Of a stretch of DNA of 64,000 nucleotides, positions 10,701 to 20,989 are shown in pieces (within the stretch, counting starts at the first letter, position 1; each line of letters begins with the position of its first letter). The position numbers and the translations under genes are program-made. A model generated the notes under the pieces. It was not told the origin of the DNA. It was given only the letters and a program-made list of their open reading frames with translations, and ran no database searches. The DNA comes from Simmondsia chinensis (taxonomy: Eukaryota; Streptophyta; Magnoliopsida; Caryophyllales; Simmondsiaceae): contig JAGTTD010000024.1 in the NCBI GenBank assembly GCA_018398585.1, positions 5,050,071 through 5,114,070 of the forward strand, written 5' to 3'.

Positions 10701-13700
10701 TGTAGGGTGAAGGGTATTCAAGTCATTGTGATATCAGAAGCCTGTTTTGTTGGGTCTTTCGATGATTTTCATGATTAGGATGCCTGCTGGGTCAAAATGA
10801 AAAAGGTGGCCAAAAGATCTTGAACATAGTGATTGTGAAGTGAAAATTGGCCTAATTTTAGGTCTCCTCTTTCTCTAGATGGCCCTAGGGTCAAAGCCAC
10901 GAGTTATTGCTGTAAAACCAAGATTCATGCAGATTGAGTCATTATCATTTGTGCTAGCAAAGATGATCTATGTTAATACAGTCTCCTGTTTCAAGGTGAC
11001 TGTCCTGGGTTCACAAAACCTGGAAGTTAAAGACGTGCGATCAATGCTTGTACAGATTTACCATATTAAAAGAGCAACACTATAAAACTTGACAGACTAT
11101 GCACTATACATAAAACATATGATTGTGGAAAAGTACGTGACAGCTCTAGTAACTACGCAGGACAGCTAATTGAGACGGCAGGGCTAAGTGGGTTATATTA
11201 TGTTATGTTAAGTTGATCAAAAAATTATGTCCTCCTAATTGATGTCTTTACGTGATGGTACTGGGGCTAAAACCCTATATTTGTTTTTCTACCTTTTCTG
11301 GAATGTTGAGAAAGCAGGAGTCCATAGAGTTAAGTGTGTCATTTGATGTGATCTGTCTTTACAGTGATGGGGTTATTGAATTTCTTTTTTGTTCCTTTTT
11401 CCTTTACGTGGTGTTGGGAAAACAAGGGTTAAAGTTCTCAAATTTGTTCTTGTTGTATTTGAGTATTCACAGCTGAGGTTTCTTATGTCAGATGATTTTT
11501 CTGCTTTCCTCACAAAAGCTAACAATTTTGATGTAAATCTTGTTCTCTGAGAAGGTGGTTTGAGCAATATAGGAGAAGAGGGATGATGAGAAGACAAAAC
11601 GTACAGCTTGGATGCTGGCTATAGTAGTAATGATAAGGAAAAGATTAAGAGAGTAAAAGTTATTGATTCAGTTCATTCATGTCTAGTCTGTGTAGACATG
11701 AAACTGGTGACTTGTGTCTACGTAGTATGCTACTTTCCCAGAACTTGAAGTCAAAACACAACCAGAGAATTGAACAGTGCAATGAGAACAAGGCTGACTG
11801 AGAAATCAAATAATCTAACATTGTACTGTAGCGGGACACTTTGCCACAATCACATACCTAATAGCCAACTCAAAAATAGCTGAGGATTTATACTGCACAT
11901 GATTTCAGTTTGTTATACACTTTTACACTTTCTACACAAAGGGGATATTTTTTCTTTTCTATTTTTATTTTGGAGGAGCGGGGAGGGGTGAGTTGCAGGG
12001 AAAGGAGGGATAGAACTATTAGTCTTTCCAGTTTATGTATGAAATATATTGGATATGTGCTAAACATCCTTGCCCATTTCTTGAGGTGTCCATAACTGAT
12101 TATTTATACGTTTTTGTGGTTTGCTGAACAGGTATGTCTTTTGTTGTTCTTATTCTCACAATGTTGCACCAAAGGGTAAATTCATTGCTTTCGTGTCTAC
12201 CGAGGCAGAGACTGATAATCCTCAAACTGAGTTAAAGCCTGGTATTGACCTTCTTGGGCCAGTTGATGAGATGTTCTTTGATATGTACGATAGATACGAG
12301 CCAGTCAATGAGCCCTCCCTTGACAACTGTTTCATATCAACTGTGAGATCTCGCATTTTCCTGACTACAACTGTTAGTTGTGTATGATTGTTCATATATT
12401 GAAGATTTTACTAAAATAAACTACTTGCTTTGTCTGACAGAGTTATGATGCCACAACGCATTTCGAGTCAACTGTAATAGATGTGCTGAACATCTACACA
12501 ATGATCACTGGAAAGGTAAACAGCCTAATATTCCACACAACTGTCTTTTACTTTATTTGCTGTTTCTTATAAGTAACATTTTGTCATGACTCAATGTGGT
12601 ATTCCCATCCTTTCGCCGTTCTTTGGCTTGCTGGTATATCCCATTATTCTGTTAGGTTGCTAGAAATTATGCAGTGTAGGGAAGATAATCTTTAAGTAGC
12701 ACTGTCATGCTTAGCATTTTTTGTTTTTTGCCAAAAAGTAGAATTTCCATCGTGTTTATGCTTTGTATTTGGCATATTTTACTGAAAATGCTGAAATATT
12801 GTTCAGTGTGAATGATGAGTTCGGAAGAGTCTTAAAATTATATGTTGCCGAGGATTTGATAACCATTATGATAATTGGCAAGCTACTAATGTCCTAACAG
12901 AATTAGGAACATATCCAGTGCCTCAAGAGCTGCCGCCTACGCAGGGTCGGAGGGGGGGGGGGGGGCGGATGTACGCAGTCTTCCCCCTTCAGGGTGTTAA
13001 CCTGAAGAGAGGCTGTTTCCCAGTGCCCCCAACCTGAGGGTGAGGACTTCCCAGGAGGTCAACCATCCTGGTACTACTCTCGCCCAAGCACGCTTAACTT
13101 CGGAGTTCTAATGGGATCCGGTGACGGCGTGTTGGTGCCCTCTTTGGTTTCCTAACAGAATTAGGAACATATAAAATTGTAGTTATGGTTCCAAATTTAA
13201 ACTTGAGTCAACCTCGATACTCTTCTCACTCCACCATGACTCATTATTAGACATTGATGTTATAGTGGGTTCTTCCATAGGAGTTAATAAGCTTTAACGT
13301 GGAATTATTTTTTTTATTTTAGACTGGTATCGGAGTCCACACACCTAATTGGTGCCATGGCATCAAGTCACTGTTTGCGGTCACATAACAGTCTTGATGT
13401 TACTTAAGGTCGCGTAATCATGTTGAGTTTCTAGAGAAACATGAGTTGCTTTTAACCCTTATATTTAGGAAAAGAAAGAATGCATAGATATGCAATCGTT
13501 AATTTGTATATTGCTTTGATAGTTTTTTACATGTAGATATGTTTATATACATGTTTTAGCAAAGGAAATACAAAAAATATGCATTATGGAGTCTGTTATA
13601 AAATTATTATTATGTAATTGCTAGTAGCATAACAACTGGCTCAAAATCCATTACATAATACCTATTTGGTCTCTTGTGAGTATGCGTACCTAGCTAGGGC

Positions 13701-14543
13701 AGGTGCAGATATAGATGTTGCTTCTTCAAAGTTTCATTGCCGTCTTTAGAATGTAGAATCACTGTCCTATCAATGATATCTGGTTCTTTTGAAAGAACAA
13801 AAGTCTATATTTGAAGCGATTGTGCTTTCTATTATTGTTTTCTAGCTTGTTGTCATCTAGACATGCAAATACATGGACTGCATTGTGTCATGACCTTTGA
13901 TAATAATTTGTCCTTCCAGCCTGGTTTTGCAGTTAATCTCTAAACTATTCATTCTGTCCATAATCACCTTGAACTGGAATCTGAGTGCACTTATAATTCC
14001 TTGGACTTGGAATACCATGAATAGAAATTCAAGGAATTACAATTCCGTCGTTTGGGTTCAATTCTGCTTCTAGCATGAACTTTGTTGGAGTTCCAGATAA
14101 AGACTGTAAAGAAAAGGGTTCTTTCTATAATCCAACAGCGCATCTGCATCTTGGGTGCATATATAGCTATAAAGCAATATTGTGTAATGTGATCCATATT
14201 AAACAGCCTCCATTTAAGGTAGCACCCTTTAAGGGTAAAGCTGCATACATTTCGCCATCCCCCAGACCCTGCCTTGGCGAGAGCCTTTCATGCACTGGGT
14301 TTTTTGTTGTTGGTGGTGTGTCCATATTACAACATCCGACAAAATACTGGGACTGGCCAAACTAAATGGGACTCCACTGTAGGCAAACCTTCTAATACCC
14401 CAAATATTTGCTTTCGTTTTTTTATTTTTTTCTTTTTTTACTGCAGCTAATTCACATCGGTTTTTGTAATTTCGTTGTATGATTCTCTGTAGGTACTGGA
14501 CCTGAATGTGGATCTCAGTGCTGCAAGTGCTGCCGAAGAGTAA
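1789..14543 (+). CDS. GDI: Rab GDP dissociation inhibitor, copy 1 (13 exons, intact)
   Basis: Coding exons: 1789-1875, 7033-7095, 7195-7278, 7372-7479, 7568-7740, 8056-8167, 8276-8356, 9493-9555, 9720-9821, 10139-10263, 12132-12342, 12441-12515, 14493-14543. All introns are GT..AG and the exons sum to 1335 nt (444 aa plus TAA), the usual GDI length. The N-terminal dinucleotide-fold-like segment ([15 protein letters not shown]) leads into [11 protein letters not shown] and LWKRF, the Rab-binding platform. Later come [15 protein letters not shown] and [18 protein letters not shown], the most conserved GDI block. The C-terminus ends in [11 protein letters not shown] extracts GDP-bound prenylated Rabs from membranes and holds them in the cytosol. 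Residue 56 is Met (FMDNN), where copy 2 has Arg. Introns 1, 7, 10 and 12 are long, and 1, 7 and 12 carry transposon insertions. Confidence 0.95.
2094..2395. repeat. Small AT-rich MITE-like repeat in intron 1 of GDI copy 1
   Basis: The stretch carries GGTCCTTGTACTTTG at its left and repeated 'gggactaatttgaacaa' and 'gaaggaccaacttgaacaaa' phrases toward its right, which are roughly inverted versions of the left end. A related stretch lies at the matching place in intron 1 of copy 2 (33148-33430). It may therefore predate the gene duplication. Boundaries are approximate. Confidence 0.35.
3308..4286. mobile_element. Non-autonomous DNA element (hAT-like ends) with minisatellite core
   Basis: The left end reads GGCTTTGTTTGACACAAGGA followed by ATTGCAATTGGAATT. 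The right end, reverse-complemented, reads GGTCCTATTTGGCATATGGA then ATTGGAGCCTATAATT. They are imperfect terminal inverted repeats of the plant 'TGTTTGGCA' type. The core, about 3480-4085, is degenerate tandem repetition of phrases such as GGGTCATTTTGGGTTTGAGT. The matching position in GDI copy 2 (near 34935) lacks the insertion: there ATAGCCATCCTAAGAGTGAT runs straight through. There is no coding capacity. Confidence 0.55.
4417..4640 (+). pseudogene. Ancient RTE-type LINE reverse-transcriptase C-terminal remnant
   Basis: The frame here reads [17 protein letters not shown]. This matches the signature [18 protein letters not shown] of the better-preserved RTE LINE in intron 7 (8443-9036). A second decayed copy lies at the paralogous position in GDI copy 2 (35030-35290), and both share the downstream GGAAAGCATTGA sequence. 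The insertion therefore predates the tandem duplication of the GDI gene. It is heavily mutated and cannot be functional. Confidence 0.6.
5187..5861. mobile_element. Solo LTR (675 bp) in intron 1 of GDI copy 1
   Basis: The insert begins TGTCACGGTC and ends GACCGTGACA, so it has TG..CA ends inside a perfect 10-bp terminal inversion. It is flanked by the 5-bp direct repeat CTAGG (5182-5186 and 5862-5866). No internal domain, primer-binding site or second LTR accompanies it, so it fits a solo LTR left after LTR-LTR recombination. The paralogous intron keeps the empty site (GTATGATAGGCATGGATGAC near 35890). The GC content of its right third (5690-5830) is well above its surroundings. Confidence 0.8.
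8443..9036 (+). pseudogene. RTE-clade LINE reverse transcriptase, C-terminal part
   Basis: An open frame of almost 200 codons runs from [18 protein letters not shown] through [51 protein letters not shown] and [15 protein letters not shown] to a TAG. This is the thumb/C-terminal region of plant RTE-type LINE polyproteins. The endonuclease and the reverse-transcriptase catalytic motifs are absent because the copy is 5'-truncated. The lack of stop codons implies a fairly recent insertion. GDI copy 2 lacks it in the same intron (38687-38884), so it arrived after the gene duplication. Confidence 0.8.
9139..9190 (+). repeat. (TTC)n microsatellite
   Basis: A run of TTC triplets with a few interruptions toward its right end (TTCTCCTTCTCC) lies in the 3' UTR of the RTE LINE copy. 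Confidence 0.85.
12915..13149 (-). mobile_element. 5S rRNA-headed SINE, copy A (intron 12 of GDI copy 1)
   Basis: On the minus strand the element starts AACCAAAGAGGGCACCAACA, followed by a 5S rRNA-like segment (13042-13142: CACCGGATCCCATTAGAACT, GAAGTTAAGCGTGCTTGGGC, GAGAGTAGTACCAGGATGG). The body CAGGTTGGGGGCACTGGGAA and the tail GACTGCGTACATCCGCCC...GACCCTGCGTAGG...TTGAGGCACTGG follow. A perfect 23-bp target-site duplication flanks it (12892-12914 and 13150-13172). The A-box, intermediate element and C-box of the 5S internal promoter are recognisable. It is inserted antisense to GDI. Confidence 0.85.
13970..14065. repeat. Possible MITE end, GGAATT-rich
   Basis: The sequence carries GGAATCTGAG..., GGAATACCATG and a right end CAAGGAATTACAATTCCGTC then GTTTGGGTTCAATTC. 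This is like the ends of plant MITEs rich in GGAATT. Neither a matching left terminus nor a duplication could be fixed. Confidence 0.25.
14206..14320 (+). mobile_element. 5'-truncated SINE/LINE 3' end in intron 12 of GDI copy 1
   Basis: The insert carries only the shared tail: AAAGCTGCATACATTTCGCC, CCCCCAGACCCTGCC, GAGAGCC, TGCACTGGG and a TTGTTG end. Target-site duplications of about 13 bp are visible (TCCATATTAAACA at 14193, TCCATATTACAACA at 14321). GDI copy 2 has the empty site near 42040 (GGAATGTGATCCAAAGTAAG). Because the tail is shared, it cannot be told whether this was a SINE or a LINE copy. Confidence 0.7.
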
Positions 14544-15952
14544 GATCACTTGTTTCTTGAAAACCCCAAATATCTCAATGTTGTTTGTTTATGGGGTCTT
14601 TCTCTTACATGGAAGTGGACTCATATCTGGTAAGAACCAAGCACTTGTGATTAAAAAAAAAGTGTTCTTTTTTGGTGCTTTGATATGGTGAATCATGTTG
14701 GAACTTCGTTATGCATATGCCTTTTCACTCGTGAGTATAAAAAACTCTGAACTATGTGCTCCATTTTGGCTGGAGAAATGAGCTGGTCATCTGGTTCAAA
14801 GGCAAAAGTCTTCCTCTCGGAAAATTTTTCTTCTCAAAGGCTCCCTTTTTTCTTATCGTTTCTCAAAGGCTCCGGTTGGAACTCGGAAAATTCAAGAAGA
14901 AAGAAAATGCAAGGAAAAAACAAAGGAATGTCATTTTCTTCCCTCGGTAAAAATGTGATTTAAATTCTATAAAAGAATAAGAAAGTGTTACGGTGTTAGA
15001 TTGTTGAAAATTACAAGTTGAAGGCAAATATTTAGGAGAAAAAATTAGTTTCCTCAAACTCTCCTCTCTGCTTTAAGGGGAAAGTACAATTCCTAAACCA
15101 ACTAAATTTTTTGTAATATTTTCTTTAATATTATGAAAAATTACAGACCCTGCTCAGACGGAAGCCCTTGAGACACTGGGTTTATTGTTGTTGTTATATT
15201 TTTTTAATACATTTTCCGTGCCTTCCAAACACAAAAATGCATTCCTCCATAATTTTTTCTTTCCGTCAAATTTTCAAATTCCAAATCGAACCTAAATATT
15301 TTCATTGAGAAATGTTCTTTTAATAAAAAAATTTTGCTTGTTTATTTAAGAAAATAATTTCATTATTTATGTTTATATCAGATCCAAGCTTTGAAGTAAG
15401 ATATAGGATGTGAGATTGCGATGAAAAATGTTTCCCGAATCATGAAGGAAAATGTTGTTCCTTCTTGTTAAAGGAAAGTCAACTTCCTTTCTATGGAGAA
15501 AAGTGTTTGCTGTTACAGTAAAGATTGCTATTTATTTTGTACAATTAAACTATACAAATGTGACGGTAAAGCATTTCCGTCAAAACAGAGGGAGCCTAAA
15601 TGGGCTGGGCAGAACCTGAAGACAAGTAAAACCAAACATACCAAAAGACAGAAGGCTGAACAGGCATCTCTGTCTTATACACTATTTCAATGATCCGCTC
15701 TCGTAAAATCATATTTCTCTCTTTTTTTTTTTTGGTGACATTACTAAAGACATCTCCCGATCTATTGTTTGAAATCAAAGTCTGCTCTCTTAGCTATCGA
15801 TTTCATTAAACCCCTCATAAACTATCGGTTTGTATTAGTCAAACTCTCGACTTTATCCTAAATTTTGAAACTCGCTCAACAGCCTAAATCACATGTACGT
15901 TACATCAAATGATGTGCGGATGGTCAGTTTAAAACTGAGCAAGTGATATATG
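14544..15952. other. 3' flank of GDI copy 1, no gene seen
   Basis: AT-rich sequence with short homopolymers. It holds one further tail-only SINE/LINE fragment (15147-15197) and no coding region that I can support. Patches such as AATCATGTTGGAACTTCGTT resemble the 3' flank of copy 2 near 42430. Confidence 0.4.
15147..15197 (+). mobile_element. Tail fragment of the TTG-tailed SINE/LINE family
   Basis: The fragment reads CAGACCCTGCTCAGACGGAA, then GCCCTTGAGACACTGGG and TTTATTGTTGTTG. This is the last ~50 bases of the same 3' tail seen in the other SINE and LINE copies. No 5' part is left and no duplication was recognised. Confidence 0.6.
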
Positions 15953-16478
15953 AGGACCTGTTTGGCCAAGTTGTAAAAAAATTGTTCTTTTTAAAGCCTT
16001 TTTATGCTGAAATAATTTTGCAAAAGGTGTTATCATTGGGGATAATTGTATCTAATTAAAGGATAAACACTATTTTTTTGCCTATGCTCAACAAAAAAAA
16101 AAAAAAAATAATAATTTCTACTTCTATTTTAAAGTAGTTTTCTTTCCTTGCCAAACACGTTCAAAATATGAAAAAGTACTTTATAACACTTTATAACCAA
16201 AGGGGGCACCAACACGCCGCCACCGGATCCCATTAGAACTCCGAAGTTAAGCATGCTTGGGCGAGAGTAGTACCAGGATGGGTGACTTCCTGAGAAGTCC
16301 TCACCCTCAGATTGGGGACATTGGGAAATAGCCTCTCTTCAAGTTAACACCCTGAAGGGGGAGAGCTGCGTACATCCGCCCCCCAAGACCCTGCGTAGGC
16401 GGGAGCCCTTGAGCCATTGGGTATGTTCCTTACTTTATAACACTTTTTTTAAAAAAGAAGTTGGGCCAAACAGATCCT
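15953..16478. mobile_element. hAT-like MITE with a nested SINE
   Basis: The left end reads AGGACCTGTTTGGCCAAG. The right end, reverse-complemented, reads AGGATCTGTTTGGCCCAA. These are matching terminal inverted repeats of the common plant 'TGTTTGGCCAA' type. The 5S-headed SINE copy B sits inside it (16193-16430), so the MITE is the older of the two. No coding sequence and no convincing 8-bp duplication were found. Confidence 0.65.
16193..16430 (+). mobile_element. 5S rRNA-headed SINE, copy B
   Basis: The start ATAACCAAAGGGGGCACCAA is followed by a 5S rRNA-like segment (16202-16301) with CACCGGATCCCATTAGAACT, GAAGTTAAGCATGCTTGGGC, GAGAGTAGTACC and GGATGGGTGACTTCC. The body CAGATTGGGGACATTGGGAA follows, then ACACCCTGAAGGGGGAGAGC and the tail GCTGCGTACATCCGCCCC, AGACCCTGCGTAGGCGGGAG. 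A perfect 16-bp duplication, TACTTTATAACACTTT, flanks it (16177-16192 and 16431-16446). Compared with real 5S rRNA, the first ~30 bases of the gene are shortened and altered. The internal promoter region is nearly unchanged. Confidence 0.88.
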
Positions 16479-18580
16479 AGAATTATTAAAACAGTTAAAA
16501 AGTTGGATGAAATTGTAACAATTGAGGTTAATTGACAGAAACTCATGGTTGTGGGGTAATGAAATTGAAAGTTATGATGCCATTTTGATTTGTAGCAATA
16601 GTGTAATAGGTCTTCATTGTAGCCTTTTTTTTTTTTCCTTTCGTTCCCCTCCCGTTAGGTCTAATCACATGTTATGATCCTCTGTATTAAAGGTCTTTAT
16701 ACTCCGTTTACCGTAATATTTTATCCTTTACTTTTAATCTTTATAAAATTCATATTAGGTTAATTTGGACCTATTATAAAATTGAAGATAAGTTAATGAT
16801 GTGATCTGGTAGCATTCTACTCGTTGACCCCGCTAAACCTACTTGTAATCTAGCCAATAAAAATTCTATCATCGACTTGGCATTAATTTTATTTTTAAAC
16901 TAAGCTGACAAAATGTAAGTTGTATATAGATTAAATTAATATAATTGAGAGTATAAGAATTAATTGATATAATAAATAAAGTATAAAAGTTTATGGCATA
17001 ATAATTCAATAAAAGGAACAGAATTCCTTCTCAGAGGCTGCACCACATTTGAGATTGAGATTTTGATTATTGGTGTGGTTTTATATTTTATGTAAACTAT
17101 GCATTCACCAGCGTACGAGCTCATCATAGCGACGAGTGAGTATACAGGTGTCATATCCGCCGAAAATTGATACTTAGTGGAAGTTTAACTTATTTTCCAG
17201 CTATTAAGTGTTGAATTCGATAGAAAGCAAGTTTGGTTAACTAGTACTAAATAGAAAGTGAGTAAATTCATGTGGCAATCAATCCATCATAGAGAATGAC
17301 TTAATGCTCACCAATCTCGGCCAAACAATATAACTTATTTTAGAAAATGACTTTAAAAACTTAGGCTATAAGTTCTAAATTCGAATTACATTTAATTAAA
17401 GTGTATGGGAGCGACTTCAGCTTAAGGGAATTACTCCATCTAACGATTCTTTCTGTCATAGGAGTTGCATGAGTTGTTTCAAGAGCATTAATGAATTTCT
17501 TTTAACCCAAATTCAATGCCAATCTAATTATAAGATATGCATACGAGGTTGTGCATAATGACTCCAATACATGATGGTCTAGGCTACAAGTAACGAGGAA
17601 ACAAGTAAATCAAAAGAAAATAAAAATAGCTACAAGCATATAAATGAAAATTCAATTGTATAATTAAATAGCCCCATAAAGGCGTGGAGATAAATGTGAT
17701 AAAGTCATCAACGAATATAACCATAAACAAGATACTTGGAAAACTATCGATCCATCATTCTTAAATTGAGAGTCTATTCCTCCATCAGAATCAAAAAAAA
17801 CACAAAATAAATGAGAAAAAAGAAAGAAAAACTCAGGAAGATGTCGACTCTCTTAACTGATGTTGCCACAATCTGTAGAAAATAAAATCAAGACAAAAAC
17901 AAGGGAACAACAGTGGAATGAATCAAACACTTTTATTTGAACGATTATCCAAGAGAAAGAACAACACTTAAATAGAAAACTTAAAATAAGCTAAAAGACA
18001 TAACCTACACTTAAAAAATAAAAACAAACAAAGTTCATCAATGGGGCCATCAAGACCTTGATGGCCGGTTACAAGAGGAGGAAGAGGAAGAGCAAATCCC
18101 TCATCAAGGCTACCTAACACTAGTAAATATCATCAATGTCTACCTGCCATACTAGTAACATTCTAAAGAATATTCTATGTACAAATGCAAGATGCCTAAG
18201 TACAAATATTAATAAATTTATACATGTAAAATACAAAGGTAATACGGATATTTAACATAATCTCTTCTCTAATTCCTGTTCCCCCTTTCTTGTGCCCCTT
18301 GACCATCTCAGTGATGCTCGATCTGCAATGACGAGATGGGAGGAAAGAAATTTAGGGTTCCAAAAAGGATACATAAATAATGAACACCCTTTACCTCTAT
18401 ATGTACGTTATATATGAATTTAAGAAAACAAATTTACTTAGGGATTTACCACAACTCAGGGGTAAATCAAGTTTTGAAGCGCATATGATTGACCTCAACT
18501 ATTCACTTTTTGTGTGTGTTGGTGTTTTCGGTGAATCTGACTTCAATTTCCCAATTTCTTACATAGATTCAACTAATTAT
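16479..18580. other. AT-rich intergenic stretch, no gene seen
   Basis: There is no open frame with recognisable content, no terminal repeats and no clear retroelement motif. Short poly-T and poly-A tracts are scattered throughout. It may be decayed transposon sequence, but I cannot support a family. Confidence 0.4.
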
Positions 18581-19049
18581 TTTTTTGGTAAGTTAGCAAG
18601 ATAAAATAGAATAAAAGAAATTATGTACAAGTTTACAAGGGACAACTCCAAGCCAAGGCCAAAGCTAAGAACAAGGATCAAAATTCAGAGAGAATGTCCT
18701 CAAAAACCACAAAAGTACAAGTGCAAAAAGGCTACAGAAATCAAAGAGAGAAAAGAAACTAGGCCTTAAATCCCCATTGCCTGAGTAGCGGAGCGTGACA
18801 ATGAGCACCTCTAAAGGAGGGAGCTGCAAGCAAGCAGCTCCTAATCAGACCCATAATCTCCTTGAGCACAGCCTCAGCAAGCATAAATTGAGAACGCTAA
18901 ATCTTGAGGTTTCGCTTATACCAAAGGACGTATACAGTCACTAAGAGGTAAAGACGAGCGATAATAATGTCAACATCATGACCATCGAGATGCCAAGCGA
19001 CCCAAGGAATAAAATCGCACCAAGGAAGCATAGGCCAATCCACATAAGT

Positions 19050-19918
19050 GCGTGGGGTAGGGGCGTAAATGAGACCGAGCCGAGCCGAGCCCGAGCTCCT
19101 TAGGATCGAGGCTTGGCTCAAGCTCGGCTCGTCATAGGCTCGAGCTCAGCTCACTATTAGCTCGAGCTCAAGTTCGTGTAACTTAAACTCACCCATCTTG
19201 AGTCATTTTTTCTCAATAGAACGACTGAGCCCGATATTTTAAAACAAAGACTTACAATTTCTATAATGAAGAATATAAAAATAATTCGCGTCAATTATAT
19301 GTTAAGTAAATGTACCAATTAAGTTGAAAATATGCATAATTTTCAACCTAAAGTGATCATGTATTAATATACAAAAGAAATTCTACACTATAGAATAAAA
19401 AGAATTTCCTTCTTAATCATTGACAATTTAAAGAAAACAAAACATGCATGAATAGTATAAAACTACTAATTTAGAATTATAATAATGCTTTGAAATGATG
19501 CTTATATAATTAACATTAATGAGAATTTTGACCGAAAGAACATTAATGATTATTGATAGTATTAATTAAAATTTGAATTATTAAATTGCTTTGAAACCAA
19601 GCCAATAAACAATCCACGGACATTAATGTTATGAATTGAAATGTATGTAATACTATTAATTTGTATGCTTAGAATTTAAAAATACGTAGGTCTAAGATTA
19701 GATTAATTAAATAAATATGAATTGAAATTTACTTTTTATTTTTATTTTTATAACAAGGCTCATGAGCTTAAGCTTTATTAGGCTCTGGCTCGGCTCATTA
19801 CCTTGACGAGTTGGCTCCGCTCAGCTCGAGCTCTTGACGAGCCAAGCTATAGCAAGCCTTATACCAAGCCGGCTAGGGAGCTCTCACGTGTCGGCTCAGC
19901 TCATTTACACCCCTACTG
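19050..19918. mobile_element. GCTCGA-rich non-autonomous DNA element nested in the L1
   Basis: The left end GTAGGGGCGTAAATGAG and the right end, reverse-complemented, GTAGGGGTGTAAATGAGC, form terminal inverted repeats. Subterminal zones are packed with GAGCC/GCTCG words (GAGCCGAGCCGAGCCCGAGC). The ~600-bp core is AT-rich and without coding sequence. The L1 zf-RVT domain reads on either side (19934-20260 and 18897-19070), showing nested insertion. The target duplication is too decayed to call with confidence. The ends resemble plant hAT-type MITEs. Confidence 0.6.
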
Positions 19919-19933
19919 TGGAGTAACTTGGCT

Positions 19934-20260
19934 CTAGACAGATGTGGGAAAAGGGAAAGCAAAGAAGAGGTGCCTGTTGGTGTCATCAATAGAACCACAT
20001 ATAATATAGAAGCCTTGAACACCCTGAGCCTGATGCATCTGCAGTCTGTCGCGACTCCACAACTGCTTGCAGGAGGCTAGCCAGAGAAGGAAAGAGCGCC
20101 TCGATATGTGAAGCGGAAACCAGAGCAAGTGATGAGTAGAGTCCTTCTCTCTCTTACTCCAAATCATCTCCCAAGCATACTTAGTGGTGAATTTCCCCGA
20201 AGAGTCACCCGTCCACTTGACACAGTCTGCAACACCAGCCTGAGGGCTGAAATCAACCAA
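19934..20260 (-). pseudogene. L1 LINE zf-RVT domain fragment
   Basis: The frame contains DSSGKFTTKYAWEMIWSKRE, then FPLHISRRSFLLWLASCKQL and LWSRDRLQMH. This is the typical layout of the zf-RVT segment after the reverse transcriptase in plant L1 elements. It is interrupted by the nested element to the left and by frameshifts to the right. Confidence 0.7.
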
Positions 20261-20710
20261 GTCCTAAATAAGTAGAGCTGTAAAAAAACCTTGCGAATAT
20301 CTCCACTGGACATCTTCAATAATGTCAAAGACTCTAGAGTCCAACGAAAAGCCAGTCAAGATGAGCAAGCAGGGAGGGAACCGCTCTGAAAGGTGGCAAC
20401 ACGATAACCAGTAGTCTGTCTAGAGGGCGGTATCAAGCCCATCTTCGATGACATGACAAAAAGTGCCAAAACATAGGCTATGAATCCTAAGGATCTGCCT
20501 CCAGCATCAGGAGACACGAGCTCATCACTCAGATAGTTTAGAAACTCTTGCCTCTAAGTCGATTCTAATGAACCCAACAAAGCAATAAAGATGAGGGTTC
20601 CGAGAGCAGAACCCTTATATGCTTCGTGATTGAAGCCTGGTTCCACTTAGCAGGACGAAGGATCCCTAAACCACCTGGATGTTTGGATAACAGAGGTGCC
20701 TCCAAGCAAC

Positions 20711-20729
20711 CTACCCCCCCCCCCCCCCC
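20711..20729. repeat. Poly(C) tract
   Basis: An unbroken run of about 17-18 C residues lies inside the dead L1. It is a likely place for length error in sequencing. Confidence 0.8.
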
Positions 20730-20989
20730 AGGCCTGTGAAGTGCCTCTCTAGAGGAAATCTGCCAGAGTCGACTCAAACTTCATGATCATCGTCTTTGAG
20801 AGCATAAAGAACGATGACCAATTGACTTGGATAGCGAACAGAACATACATAACAATCTGCAGGCGACCACGATATGTTGTAAGTGCGAAGTCCAGAGGTG
20901 AATGTGAGATAGAATACAGTCCAAGAGGAGCCTGCAATCAATGAAATGCAGTTAGGAAGTAATAAGTGGTACATCTAGGTACCGGATTG

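Noticed and set aside
13042..13142. A functional 5S rRNA gene or pseudogene (also 16202-16301 and 38177-38291).
   Set aside because: The 5S 5' end is shortened, no 5S spacer or T-run terminator follows, and each copy is fused to the same body and tail between target-site duplications. These are SINE heads.
16193..16430. Cassandra TRIM retrotransposon, which carries 5S sequence in its LTRs.
   Set aside because: There is no second LTR, primer-binding site or 5-bp duplication. The duplications are 16-23 bp and the 3' end is the LINE-like tail, as for a SINE.
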